A stretch of 64,000 nucleotides of DNA from Sphaerotilus microaerophilus (lineage in GTDB: Bacteria > Pseudomonadota > Gammaproteobacteria > Burkholderiales > Burkholderiaceae_C). Shown in pieces: positions 25,268 to 33,434 of the stretch (positions are counted from its first letter, which is position 1; each line of letters opens with the position of its first letter). A program made the position numbers and the translations under genes. Under the pieces are notes generated by a model. That model did no database searches. It saw only the letters and a program-made list of their open reading frames with translations, and was not told where the DNA came from. The stretch spans positions 4,898,001 through 4,962,000 of the forward strand of contig NZ_AP025730.1 in assembly GCF_023734135.1 (NCBI RefSeq). The letters are read 5' to 3'.

Positions 25268-26956
25268 ATGACCAAGAAAATCAGCGGCGCAGAGTTCCCG
25301 CTCGCCAAAATCTTCAGCTCGGACTTCGACTATGTCATCCCGAGCTATCAGCGCCCCTACGCCTGGACGACGGTCCAGGCAGGTGAGCTTTTTTCCGACC
25401 TGCATGACTTCTACTGCAAGGAGGACAAGGAGGACACCTACTTCCTGGGCAGCATCGTGCTCATCAAGGAGGAAGGTAAGCCGCATGCCGAGGTGATAGA
25501 CGGTCAGCAACGACTGACGACGCTGACCCTCCTGCTGGCCGCGTTGACCCACCGCGCCTCGGGGCAGATTCGCGATGCGTTCCACCGCTACCTGTGTGAG
25601 CCCGGCAACGTGCTGGAAGGCCTCGCCCAGAAGCCCCGGTTGACCCTGCGGGAGCGTGACAGCGCGTTCTTCAAGCGCTATGTGCAGGACGTGGCCCTGG
25701 ACGAACTCCTGGCCCTAGACCCTGCCCAGCTGGAAAACGAGTCCCAGCGGAACATCCAGGCCAATGCGCGCCTGTTCTTGCAGCGGCTGGATGCGGCCTT
25801 CGGTGCGGACGCGACGGCGGCCACACAGTTCGGCGGCTTCCTTGTGCAGCGTTGCTTCCTGGTTGCGGTCTCGACGCCCAGCCAGCAGTCCGCGTTTCGG
25901 GTCTTCTCCGTGCTCAACAGCCGCGGCTTGAACCTGCTGCCCACGGACATCATCAAGTCTGACGTCATCGGCAAGGTGAAGCCTGCTCTTCGGGATGCCT
26001 ACAACGACACCTGGGAAGAGCTGGAGGTGGAAACCGGCCGGGATGGTTTCGCCGAGGTCTTCGGGCATATCCGCATGATTTATGCGAAGGACAAGGCCCG
26101 CCGGGCCTTGCTCGAGGAGTTTCGGGAGCGGGTGACCGCGAAGGTGCCGTCGGCCGAAGACTTGGTCACGAAGGTCATCGAGCCCTACACCCAAGCCTAT
26201 CTGGTGGCCAAGCATGCGCAGTACGTCTCCACGTCGAACGCCGCTGAAATCAACGCCTTGTTCCGTTGGCTGAACCGCATCGACAACTCGGATTGGCTGC
26301 CCAGCGCGATGAAGTTCCTCGCCGAGCACGAGTCCGATGCCAGCTACGTGCACTGGTTCGTCAAGCGGCTGGAGCGGCTCGCGGCATGCATGCACGTGTG
26401 CGGCTATGACGTGAACAGCCGAATCGAGCGCTACGGGCGGGTCCTTTCGGCGCTGGAGAAGCCCCATTCGATGGCTTCGCCGGTATCTGCCATCGAACTC
26501 ACCGACCACGAAAGGACCAGCTTCCTGGCGCAGCTGCAGGGCGAGGTCTACCTGATGACGGCTCGGCGTCGGAACTACCTCATCCTTCGCCTTGACTCCT
26601 TCCTCGCCGATGGGGCGGCCACCTATGACCCCTCCATCCTGACCATCGAGCACGTCCTGCCGCAGACCGTGGCCAAGGATTCGGTCTGGGCAGCTCAGTG
26701 GCCCAACGTGGCCGACCAACTGCGATGGTTGCACCGCCTGGCCAACTTGGTGCCGCTCAATCAGCGTCGCAACTCCCAGGCGCAGAACCACGATTTCGAG
26801 CGCAAGAAGAAGGCCTACTTCGGAGGCAAGCAGGGGGTGTCGTCATACGTTCTGACCACGCAGGTGCTCAGTACGCCGACTTGGACGCCCTCAGTGGTCG
26901 AGCAGCGCCAGAAGGACCTGATGGACGTCCTTTCGACGTCCTGGGGCTTGAAGTGA
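25268..26956 (+). CDS. GmrSD/BrxU-like DUF262-DUF1524 protein
   Basis: The N-terminal DUF262 (GmrS-like) domain shows YVIPSYQRPYAW and EVIDGQQRLTTLTLLLAAL, the nucleotide-binding DGQQR motif of the family. The C-terminal DUF1524 (GmrD-like) nuclease domain has ILTIEHVLPQTV (the His of the HNH-like site) and LANLVPLNQRRNSQAQNHDFERKKKAY (the N...N part). At 562 residues it matches single-chain GmrSD proteins. Characterised members (GmrSD, BrxU) cut DNA carrying modified cytosines such as glucosylated 5-hydroxymethylcytosine, in a nucleotide-dependent way. BrxU itself is found with BREX, so this gene likely adds a type IV restriction layer that catches phages whose modified DNA escapes BREX. Confidence 0.88.
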   Translation: MTKKISGAEFPLAKIFSSDFDYVIPSYQRPYAWTTVQAGELFSDLHDFYCKEDKEDTYFLGSIVLIKEEGKPHAEVIDGQQRLTTLTLLLAALTHRASGQIRDAFHRYLCEPGNVLEGLAQKPRLTLRERDSAFFKRYVQDVALDELLALDPAQLENESQRNIQANARLFLQRLDAAFGADATAATQFGGFLVQRCFLVAVSTPSQQSAFRVFSVLNSRGLNLLPTDIIKSDVIGKVKPALRDAYNDTWEELEVETGRDGFAEVFGHIRMIYAKDKARRALLEEFRERVTAKVPSAEDLVTKVIEPYTQAYLVAKHAQYVSTSNAAEINALFRWLNRIDNSDWLPSAMKFLAEHESDASYVHWFVKRLERLAACMHVCGYDVNSRIERYGRVLSALEKPHSMASPVSAIELTDHERTSFLAQLQGEVYLMTARRRNYLILRLDSFLADGAATYDPSILTIEHVLPQTVAKDSVWAAQWPNVADQLRWLHRLANLVPLNQRRNSQAQNHDFERKKKAYFGGKQGVSSYVLTTQVLSTPTWTPSVVEQRQKDLMDVLSTSWGLK

Positions 26957-27005
26957 TGGCAACGCGTTTGAAGCCGTAAAGGCCGGCGCAGGGAGGAACA
27001 CAACC

Positions 27006-30000
27006 ATGGATATTCGTCTCATCGAGAAAACTGGCGTGCCGGCCTCGGAAATCGATGCGCATCAGCGCATCCAAAAGGGCTTCGACGCGGCGGCGTTCTC
27101 AAAGGGATGGCGGGGCTACGCCTCGTTCAAGCTGCCACGTGGTGGGCCTGGTGCAGGGGATGACGACTTCGACCTTGTGCTCGTCACGCACACCCACATC
27201 GTCGTCCTTGAACTGAAAAACTGGAGAGGCGGCAAGCTCACTGCGCGGGGTGGCAACTGGTATGTCGATGGTCAGCCGCGCGGGCGTTCGCCGGTTCCCC
27301 TGGTCAACCTCAAGGCGAAGCGACTGGGTACGACACTCAACACCCGTGTGGGCCCTGCGAAGACGCCGCTGGTGCTGTCCTTCGTGGTGTTGACCGGCAG
27401 CATCACGGAGCTCGACCTTTCGGAGGAACCGAAGGAAGCTGAGTCGGTGCTCTTCTTGGACGAGCTTCTGGATTGGGCCAAGCAGGCCGAGTACCAGAAG
27501 TTCATCACCCGCCCGGCACGCATCAACCCGCTCGGCTTCCTGAACGCCTACGACCTGTTCTTCGAAGGACAGAAAGGGCGTCCGGCGGGTTTCAACATCC
27601 ATGGCTACCGCCCCGAGGCTCAACCGCTTTGGGAGCACCCGCGGAAGCTCTACGCCGAGTTCCGCGCCAAGGAAAAGCAGGACCCGGACAAACTTGCCTT
27701 GCTCCGGCAGTGGGATTTCGGGGCGCTGGGCAGCGAGCTCATTGGCGAAGGTGAGCGCGGATTCATCGGCCTGCGCGAGCAGCGGGTTTTTGAGCATGTC
27801 GAACCGCGCAACGAAGAGCTCTCGCGCAGCTTGCTGCGGCCGATTGCGCGCATGGCCGAGTCCGATGTCACCCGCGACTTCGCTGAACTCTATGCGCTGC
27901 CACCCAAGGTCACCCGGCTAAGCGAGTTTGTCAATTCAGGGCTGCCGAAGCTTGCTCCGCCAGAGCGCGTGGTGCTGGTGAAGGCCATGCTGCAGCGCTT
28001 TGCCGACTTGCATGACCTGAACGTGGCCCATCGTGACATCGGTGCCCACTGCCTGTGGGTCGAGCGCCCGGCCAAGGTGGTGATTTCGGGCTTTCCGGCG
28101 GCCTACTACCCGACGATGGCGACCATCGGCACATTCCGCGAGCGGGTGCAGGTGGAGCGCTCCAACCTTCCCGAGGATTCCGGCCAGTTGGAGGGTGCCA
28201 CGCCGTTCAGGCGTGACATCTACATGCTCGGCGTCCTGGCGCATCTGATGCTCCATGGGGAGCGTCCACCACGCGTGGACGGTCATTTCGTCTGGGAGCC
28301 AAGGGCGTCGGATGCCTTCGGCGGGGTGTTCGATGCCGCGCTCAGGAAGGCACTCAGCGCAGAGCCCAAGGTTCGCTTCGAGACCGCCCGGGACATGCTG
28401 GAGGCTTTCAACGAGGCGTCCAAGAAGGACAGCGAACAGGTCATCGACCTGGTTGCCTTCGAGGTCTACCGGGCCAAGAGTCGGGTGCGTGACTACCCGG
28501 AGGAAGGGGAGCCCCTCACCGATGACGATGACTTGTTGGCTTTCCGAAGCACCTTTGAAGGCCAACCGGTCCTGGTCAAGGAATGGCATGGTGTCGAGCC
28601 CGACCTGAAGCGTCCGGACCAGGCCATCCGCCTGCTCTCCTTCCTGGAGCGGGCGAGGAACCTCCGTGCGGCCGCGCTTCCAGGTGTGGCCGGCGTGCTT
28701 GACAGCGGCCTGAGTCGGCGCAGCTTGCTGGTGGTTCAGCGCTGGGTTGAAGGTGAAACTCTGGCCGATTGGCTGAAACGGCCGCAGGAGCGTGACGCGC
28801 GGTTGGGCGTGGCACGGGCATTGACCAGCACCCTGGCGCAGATGCACGCCTTCGAGTGGCCGCATGGCGACATCAAGCCGGACAACATCGTCGTGAACGG
28901 TGAAGGTCGTCCGGTGCTTGTTGACATGCTGGACTTCAGGCGGTCTGCCAGCGACGCCTACTCCACGGCTTACCTGCCTTCGGACTACAAGACTTTGTCC
29001 CCACTTGCTCGGGACCGCTATGCCTTGGCAGCGGTTCTGGACGAATTGCTGGTGCAGGGCCAGGACGAAGCAAGCCTGCTGGGCTTGGAGCGCGTGCGAG
29101 AAGAGATTCAGCGCCTGCTCACGGAGCGGCTGGTCTCGGCGCTTGAGCCCCTGCAGAGCGCTTTGGACGGCAAGGGGCAGTCGACCGACCTGCCTGACGT
29201 CGAACCGTACCGCATTGCCATTCGTGGGCTCGCCGGCACGGGCGTACAGGCAGGCGAACTGCTGGGCGACAACGGGTACTTCTATCTCACAATGGAGAAC
29301 TCCCGGAAGAACCCAGGCTCCAGGTTGATTCATCTGACAGGGGCTGGCGTCAAGCTGACCGTGGAATGGCAGCCCCGAGAGCGTCGAGCTGCTTGGGTCA
29401 CGGTCAAGCCGGCCGACCTGTCGCAGCTCATCTGGGCGCAGGACAAGTGCCTTGGACGGATTCGAGCCAGGCTCGTCGTGTCCGACGGTCCCAGAAATGA
29501 TGCCTCTGACCTCGAGCCATCGCTGGAAATCTGGGACGAGGAGTTCAGCGACCAATCGACGCAAGAGTCTGAGGATGAGCGGTCTTCCGACTCGCCCGCT
29601 GCAACTGTGTTGGCCAAGAGCGCGGTTGACGATGGTGCTGAACCTGCTTCGGTCGTCAAGGAGCCTGAGATTGACGTCGAGGAGCTCTGGCGCGGCCTAC
29701 TTGCAGCGGAAGAGGAATCGCTGCCAGTTGCCACCGTCGTCGGTGAGGCACGTCGCAACCCGCAGCGTGAACATCAGATGTTGCTGCCCTGCGCGCTGGA
29801 CGGGGCAGGCTTTGACCCCGACATCGATGACCACACCTGGGTCGAGCGACAGAATGCGGAGGGACTGTGGCGCCGCTGTGGCGACCTGGAACTGCGAGAC
29901 ACCTCCCTTGGTGCGAATGCCGAACTCGCCATCGAGCGTTGGGGCGGCAAGCCGCCGAAGCCGGGCGACAAGCTCAGGCTGCGCAGCAACATGGAAAGCG

Positions 30001-31937
30001 CGTCGCTGTCGCGCCGGGCTGCAGCGGTCGAACGCATCTTGGAAGGGCGCTCTGTTGTCCCTGACCTGATGGCCTACTTTCAGGCGTCGGGTACGCAACC
30101 GGTGCCGATGGAGTTCCACCGTCCTCCCGAAGAAGCGTTGGATGCCTACGCGCAGGGCAGCAAGCGGCTGAACGACAGTCAGAAGGAGGCCTTCCGCAAG
30201 GCGCTGCAGTTTGGCCCCCTGAGCTTGCTTCAAGGGCCACCAGGCACGGGTAAGACGTGGTTCATCGCTTCGCTCCTGCACTATTTGGTGACGAAGGAGG
30301 GTGCGCGTCGCGTCTTGGTCGTGAGCCAAGCGCATGAGGCCGTCAACAACGCCCTGGAAAAGGCGCTGGAGCTGTTCGAGGCCAAGGGCGTCGCCTTCGA
30401 CGCTGTGCGGCTGGGGCACGAGTCCGTGGTCTCGGAAACCATACGGCATTTGCACTCTTCGTCGATTGAGCAGTCATATCGAGAGCGCTTCAAGGCTGAG
30501 TACAAGGAACGCGTCGTCCGGCTCGCCACGGAAATGGGTCTGCCAGGGGAGTTCGCGGCAGCCGCCGTGAAACTGCACGTCAACGTCGGTCGTCTGGTCG
30601 ACCAGATTTCAGCCTTGGTATCTGAACTTCCGGCTCCCGCGCGAGGCCGCAACCGAGATGCCGACCAGGAGGCTTCCGCCGAGGAGGTGGCAGCGCAGCG
30701 CGGTCGGCAACTGACGGAAGCTTTGCAGGAAATCTGCAAACGGGACTATCAATACGATGTTGGCGAAGTGCAGCTTGGCGAGGTGTTGGACGACCTCTAC
30801 GGCCAGCTGGCAGACCAGTACGAGGTTCATTCTCCGCAGGCTGTCGAGCGTCTTCGACGCCTCCTGAAGATGTCGGACGACTGGCTCAAGACCCTGGGCG
30901 AGCCCGCCGCCAACTTCGTCGAGTTCTTGGCCAAGTCACGGACGGTCGTGGCCGGGACCCTTGTGGGCATCGGTCGCCGGGCAGCCGGCGTCATCCAGAA
31001 CATGTACGACTGGGTGGTCATCGACGAAGCGGGCCGTGCTGCTCCGAGTGAGTTGGCTGTCGCGATGCAGACTGGACGACGCATCTTGCTGGTGGGCGAC
31101 CACAAGCAGCTGCCACCGACGTTCGAACAAGAAGTGCGCGAGACGGTGTCGAGGAAGCTCGGCTACGCGCCTGACTCTCGAGCGTTTGCCAGTGACTTCG
31201 AACGTGTGTTCGACTCCACGTACGGGCTGACAGTTGGCGCTTCGCTGAAGGAACAGTACCGCATGGCTCCCACCATCGGGGAGCTGGTATCGGAAGTCTT
31301 CTACGGCAGCCGCCTTGCGACCGGCCGCGGCCCCTCCTGGCTGGACACCAGTCTGCTTCCTGCGCAATTGCGCCATGAGGTCTGCTGGGTGGACACCTCG
31401 CCGCTCGGGCGCAGCGCCTTTGAGAGTGCCTCGCCAGACCGTATCGATTGTTGGAACGACGCCGAAGCTGGCGTGGTCATGGGTGTGCTTCGTGCCCTGC
31501 TGCAGAACCAGGGGCTGGTTCGGGCGTTGAAGGAGGGGCTTCAACCCGGTGACCCCATCGTGGGCGTCATCTGCATGTACTCGAAGCAGCGTGAGGTGCT
31601 GAACCGCCTCAAGAGCGAGGCCCGCTGGATTCCGGCGGACCTTCGGCGACTGGTCAAGGTTGACACGGTCGACAGCTACCAAGGCAAGGAGAACCGCATC
31701 GTTATCCTGTCGACGGTTCGCAACAACGCCCAACAGAACCCGGGGTTCTTGCGGAGCCCGAATCGCATCAACGTGGCGATGTCGCGCGCCATGGAGCGGC
31801 TGGTGGTCGTCGGTGCTGCGCCCATGTGGAGAGGCAAGAACGAAGGGACACCGCTGGGGCAGGTCCTGAAGAAGATTGAGTCGCTGTGTGCGGCCGACCG
31901 GGCCACCATCGCTAAGGCTCAGGAGTTCCGCGCATGA
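27006..31937 (+). CDS. NERD nuclease-like, double kinase-like and superfamily 1 helicase fusion (PglW-like)
   Basis: This 1643-residue protein joins four parts. Residues 15-130 are a NERD domain with D56, and E69-L-K71 in VVLELKNWRG, a PD-(D/E)XK-like nuclease pattern. Residues about 250-430 are kinase-like with H342-R-D344 but without the usual Asn that follows. Residues about 480-700 are a second kinase with HGDIKPDN (620-627) and a DF pair at 643-644 in place of DFG. From about 1040 to the end is a Dna2/UPF1-type helicase: GPPGTGKT (1077-1084), VVIDEAGRA (D1340, E1341), GDHKQLPP, DSYQGKE and INVAMSRAMERL. NERD plus kinase is the layout of PglW of type 2 BREX; the helicase fusion is unusual. 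GGGAGG precedes the ATG; the stop overlaps the next gene. Confidence 0.88.
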   Translation: MDIRLIEKTGVPASEIDAHQRIQKGFDAAAFSKGWRGYASFKLPRGGPGAGDDDFDLVLVTHTHIVVLELKNWRGGKLTARGGNWYVDGQPRGRSPVPLVNLKAKRLGTTLNTRVGPAKTPLVLSFVVLTGSITELDLSEEPKEAESVLFLDELLDWAKQAEYQKFITRPARINPLGFLNAYDLFFEGQKGRPAGFNIHGYRPEAQPLWEHPRKLYAEFRAKEKQDPDKLALLRQWDFGALGSELIGEGERGFIGLREQRVFEHVEPRNEELSRSLLRPIARMAESDVTRDFAELYALPPKVTRLSEFVNSGLPKLAPPERVVLVKAMLQRFADLHDLNVAHRDIGAHCLWVERPAKVVISGFPAAYYPTMATIGTFRERVQVERSNLPEDSGQLEGATPFRRDIYMLGVLAHLMLHGERPPRVDGHFVWEPRASDAFGGVFDAALRKALSAEPKVRFETARDMLEAFNEASKKDSEQVIDLVAFEVYRAKSRVRDYPEEGEPLTDDDDLLAFRSTFEGQPVLVKEWHGVEPDLKRPDQAIRLLSFLERARNLRAAALPGVAGVLDSGLSRRSLLVVQRWVEGETLADWLKRPQERDARLGVARALTSTLAQMHAFEWPHGDIKPDNIVVNGEGRPVLVDMLDFRRSASDAYSTAYLPSDYKTLSPLARDRYALAAVLDELLVQGQDEASLLGLERVREEIQRLLTERLVSALEPLQSALDGKGQSTDLPDVEPYRIAIRGLAGTGVQAGELLGDNGYFYLTMENSRKNPGSRLIHLTGAGVKLTVEWQPRERRAAWVTVKPADLSQLIWAQDKCLGRIRARLVVSDGPRNDASDLEPSLEIWDEEFSDQSTQESEDERSSDSPAATVLAKSAVDDGAEPASVVKEPEIDVEELWRGLLAAEEESLPVATVVGEARRNPQREHQMLLPCALDGAGFDPDIDDHTWVERQNAEGLWRRCGDLELRDTSLGANAELAIERWGGKPPKPGDKLRLRSNMESASLSRRAAAVERILEGRSVVPDLMAYFQASGTQPVPMEFHRPPEEALDAYAQGSKRLNDSQKEAFRKALQFGPLSLLQGPPGTGKTWFIASLLHYLVTKEGARRVLVVSQAHEAVNNALEKALELFEAKGVAFDAVRLGHESVVSETIRHLHSSSIEQSYRERFKAEYKERVVRLATEMGLPGEFAAAAVKLHVNVGRLVDQISALVSELPAPARGRNRDADQEASAEEVAAQRGRQLTEALQEICKRDYQYDVGEVQLGEVLDDLYGQLADQYEVHSPQAVERLRRLLKMSDDWLKTLGEPAANFVEFLAKSRTVVAGTLVGIGRRAAGVIQNMYDWVVIDEAGRAAPSELAVAMQTGRRILLVGDHKQLPPTFEQEVRETVSRKLGYAPDSRAFASDFERVFDSTYGLTVGASLKEQYRMAPTIGELVSEVFYGSRLATGRGPSWLDTSLLPAQLRHEVCWVDTSPLGRSAFESASPDRIDCWNDAEAGVVMGVLRALLQNQGLVRALKEGLQPGDPIVGVICMYSKQREVLNRLKSEARWIPADLRRLVKVDTVDSYQGKENRIVILSTVRNNAQQNPGFLRSPNRINVAMSRAMERLVVVGAAPMWRGKNEGTPLGQVLKKIESLCAADRATIAKAQEFRA

Positions 31938-33424
31938 GCATCGACCATATCCCGTTCAACAGAATCACCTTCGCGCTGCCGGTGCAGCCCTTCAAGGTGA
32001 CCGCGTTTATCTCCACGCAGGAGCGCCTGCCTGCTGTCACTGAGTTCGTGCTGAGGCTCCTGCACACCTGTGGGCGCGTGTCGTTGGCTGGCTTCCGGGA
32101 CTACTTCGGGTTCTCCGAGGCTGAGGCGCTTTCCGTCATCGAGTCACTGGACCGGCAAGGCTACGTCACGTTGTCCGAAGACCAGCTGACACTCAGTGAA
32201 GAGATGCGCCAACGCTTTGAGACATCGCCCGACGATTGCCCATGGGTGACGAAGCTGAAGCGCCGTACGGACGTCGTGCCGTTCGACTTGTTGACGTTTT
32301 CGATGCTTGGGCGGGCCGAGTTTGCGTTCGCCTCGGCGAACTGGGTGAAGCTGAACCCACCGCCTGAGCTCGTCGGCAATAGCTTGGAAAAGGCTCGCCA
32401 TGCGTACCGGGAGAGTTTCGTCCGAATCGAGCGTGAGACGGCGCGGTCGCGTGGCGAGGAGCGGGAGCGGTCCTATGGCGTCCACTCGATTGAAAGCATT
32501 GAAGCTCGAAAGCCAGGTTTTGTGCCGCTGACCGTGAGTCTGGAGGTTGATGCGAAGAATGCAGTGACGGCAAGGTTGCCGAACGAGTTCGAAGCGGGGG
32601 CCAGCCTAGAACTGCTGACGGAGTTCAGGGAGCGCGTTGCGGCTTCTTTGGAGAGCCACGCTCAAGTTGGCGAGGACGGCGTGCAGGAGTTCCTCGCGTT
32701 GTTCGAGCTCGACTTCCTTCGTCCATACGCACTGGAGGCCGACCTGAACGCTCACAAGCTGGCCACGGACGTCGAACGTGGTTTGAGCGCTCCAGCAGGT
32801 ATTCAGCCGCTATTCGGCGGCGTGTATCTCAAAAGGAATCGCGACGCGGTGCTGAGTCACATTCATGAGGCGCGAGGTGGGCACAAGGGGCAGCCGAGCT
32901 TCCAAAGCTCGCTCGGTTGGCTCGCACCCGACTACGCGCTGTGGGGGCGCGGCGACGACTTCAAGCAGTCCGTGGATGCCTTTCGGAAGGCAATTCGGAA
33001 CATCGGCAAGGGCGATGACCTATACGTGTTCGACAGAGCGGAAGAGCGTCAAGAGGCGGCCGTGAGAAGCATGTACACGGGTACAGGCCTGGTTGAACTG
33101 CACCTCATGCGGCCGCCGCCCGCTTCGTCGGCACGCTGGCATGCTTCCCTCGAACTGATGCTGTATCCCGGGAGGTTCGCAGTGGTGCTGCTTCACGCGG
33201 CGCTGCCCTCGTCGCCTGGTGCGCGCGTGCCCTTCGGATTCATTTCGACCCGTCCGAAGCACTTGCGACTGGTCCATCAGCTCATGCTCGAAGCCGGGAA
33301 CGGAAACCGTTACGCCGGGCGTTGGAGTCCCGGCCGCGAAGGCGGTCCAAGTCGGCCGCAGACCCTCTTCGCCGCGTGCTCCTTCCTCGCGTACTCAGAC
33401 ATCCAGCTGCCGTCTACTCCATGA
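31934..33424 (+). CDS. Unknown partner of the NERD-kinase-helicase protein, winged-helix N terminus
   Basis: The 496-residue product starts inside the stop of the helicase fusion (ATGA), a strong sign that the two act together. Residues about 28-85 form a probable winged helix (FVLRLLHTCGRVSLAGFRDYFGFSEAEALSVIESLDRQGYV, followed by a TLSEDQLTLSEEM wing). The middle contains a charged helical region and the C-terminal 150 residues alternate strands and helices (LELMLYPGRFAVVLLHAAL, FGFISTRPKHLRLVHQLML). I looked for a phospholipase D HKD motif, a nuclease motif and a P-loop and found none. The function is unknown; by position it may deliver DNA or substrates to the helicase. Confidence 0.75.
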   Translation: MSIDHIPFNRITFALPVQPFKVTAFISTQERLPAVTEFVLRLLHTCGRVSLAGFRDYFGFSEAEALSVIESLDRQGYVTLSEDQLTLSEEMRQRFETSPDDCPWVTKLKRRTDVVPFDLLTFSMLGRAEFAFASANWVKLNPPPELVGNSLEKARHAYRESFVRIERETARSRGEERERSYGVHSIESIEARKPGFVPLTVSLEVDAKNAVTARLPNEFEAGASLELLTEFRERVAASLESHAQVGEDGVQEFLALFELDFLRPYALEADLNAHKLATDVERGLSAPAGIQPLFGGVYLKRNRDAVLSHIHEARGGHKGQPSFQSSLGWLAPDYALWGRGDDFKQSVDAFRKAIRNIGKGDDLYVFDRAEERQEAAVRSMYTGTGLVELHLMRPPPASSARWHASLELMLYPGRFAVVLLHAALPSSPGARVPFGFISTRPKHLRLVHQLMLEAGNGNRYAGRWSPGREGGPSRPQTLFAACSFLAYSDIQLPSTP

Positions 33425-33434
33425 CGTGTCTCAA

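Noticed and set aside
33219..33434. Longer pglZ with an upstream start
   Set aside because: The extension lies inside the preceding gene in another frame; the ATG at 33435 gives the usual PglZ N terminus.
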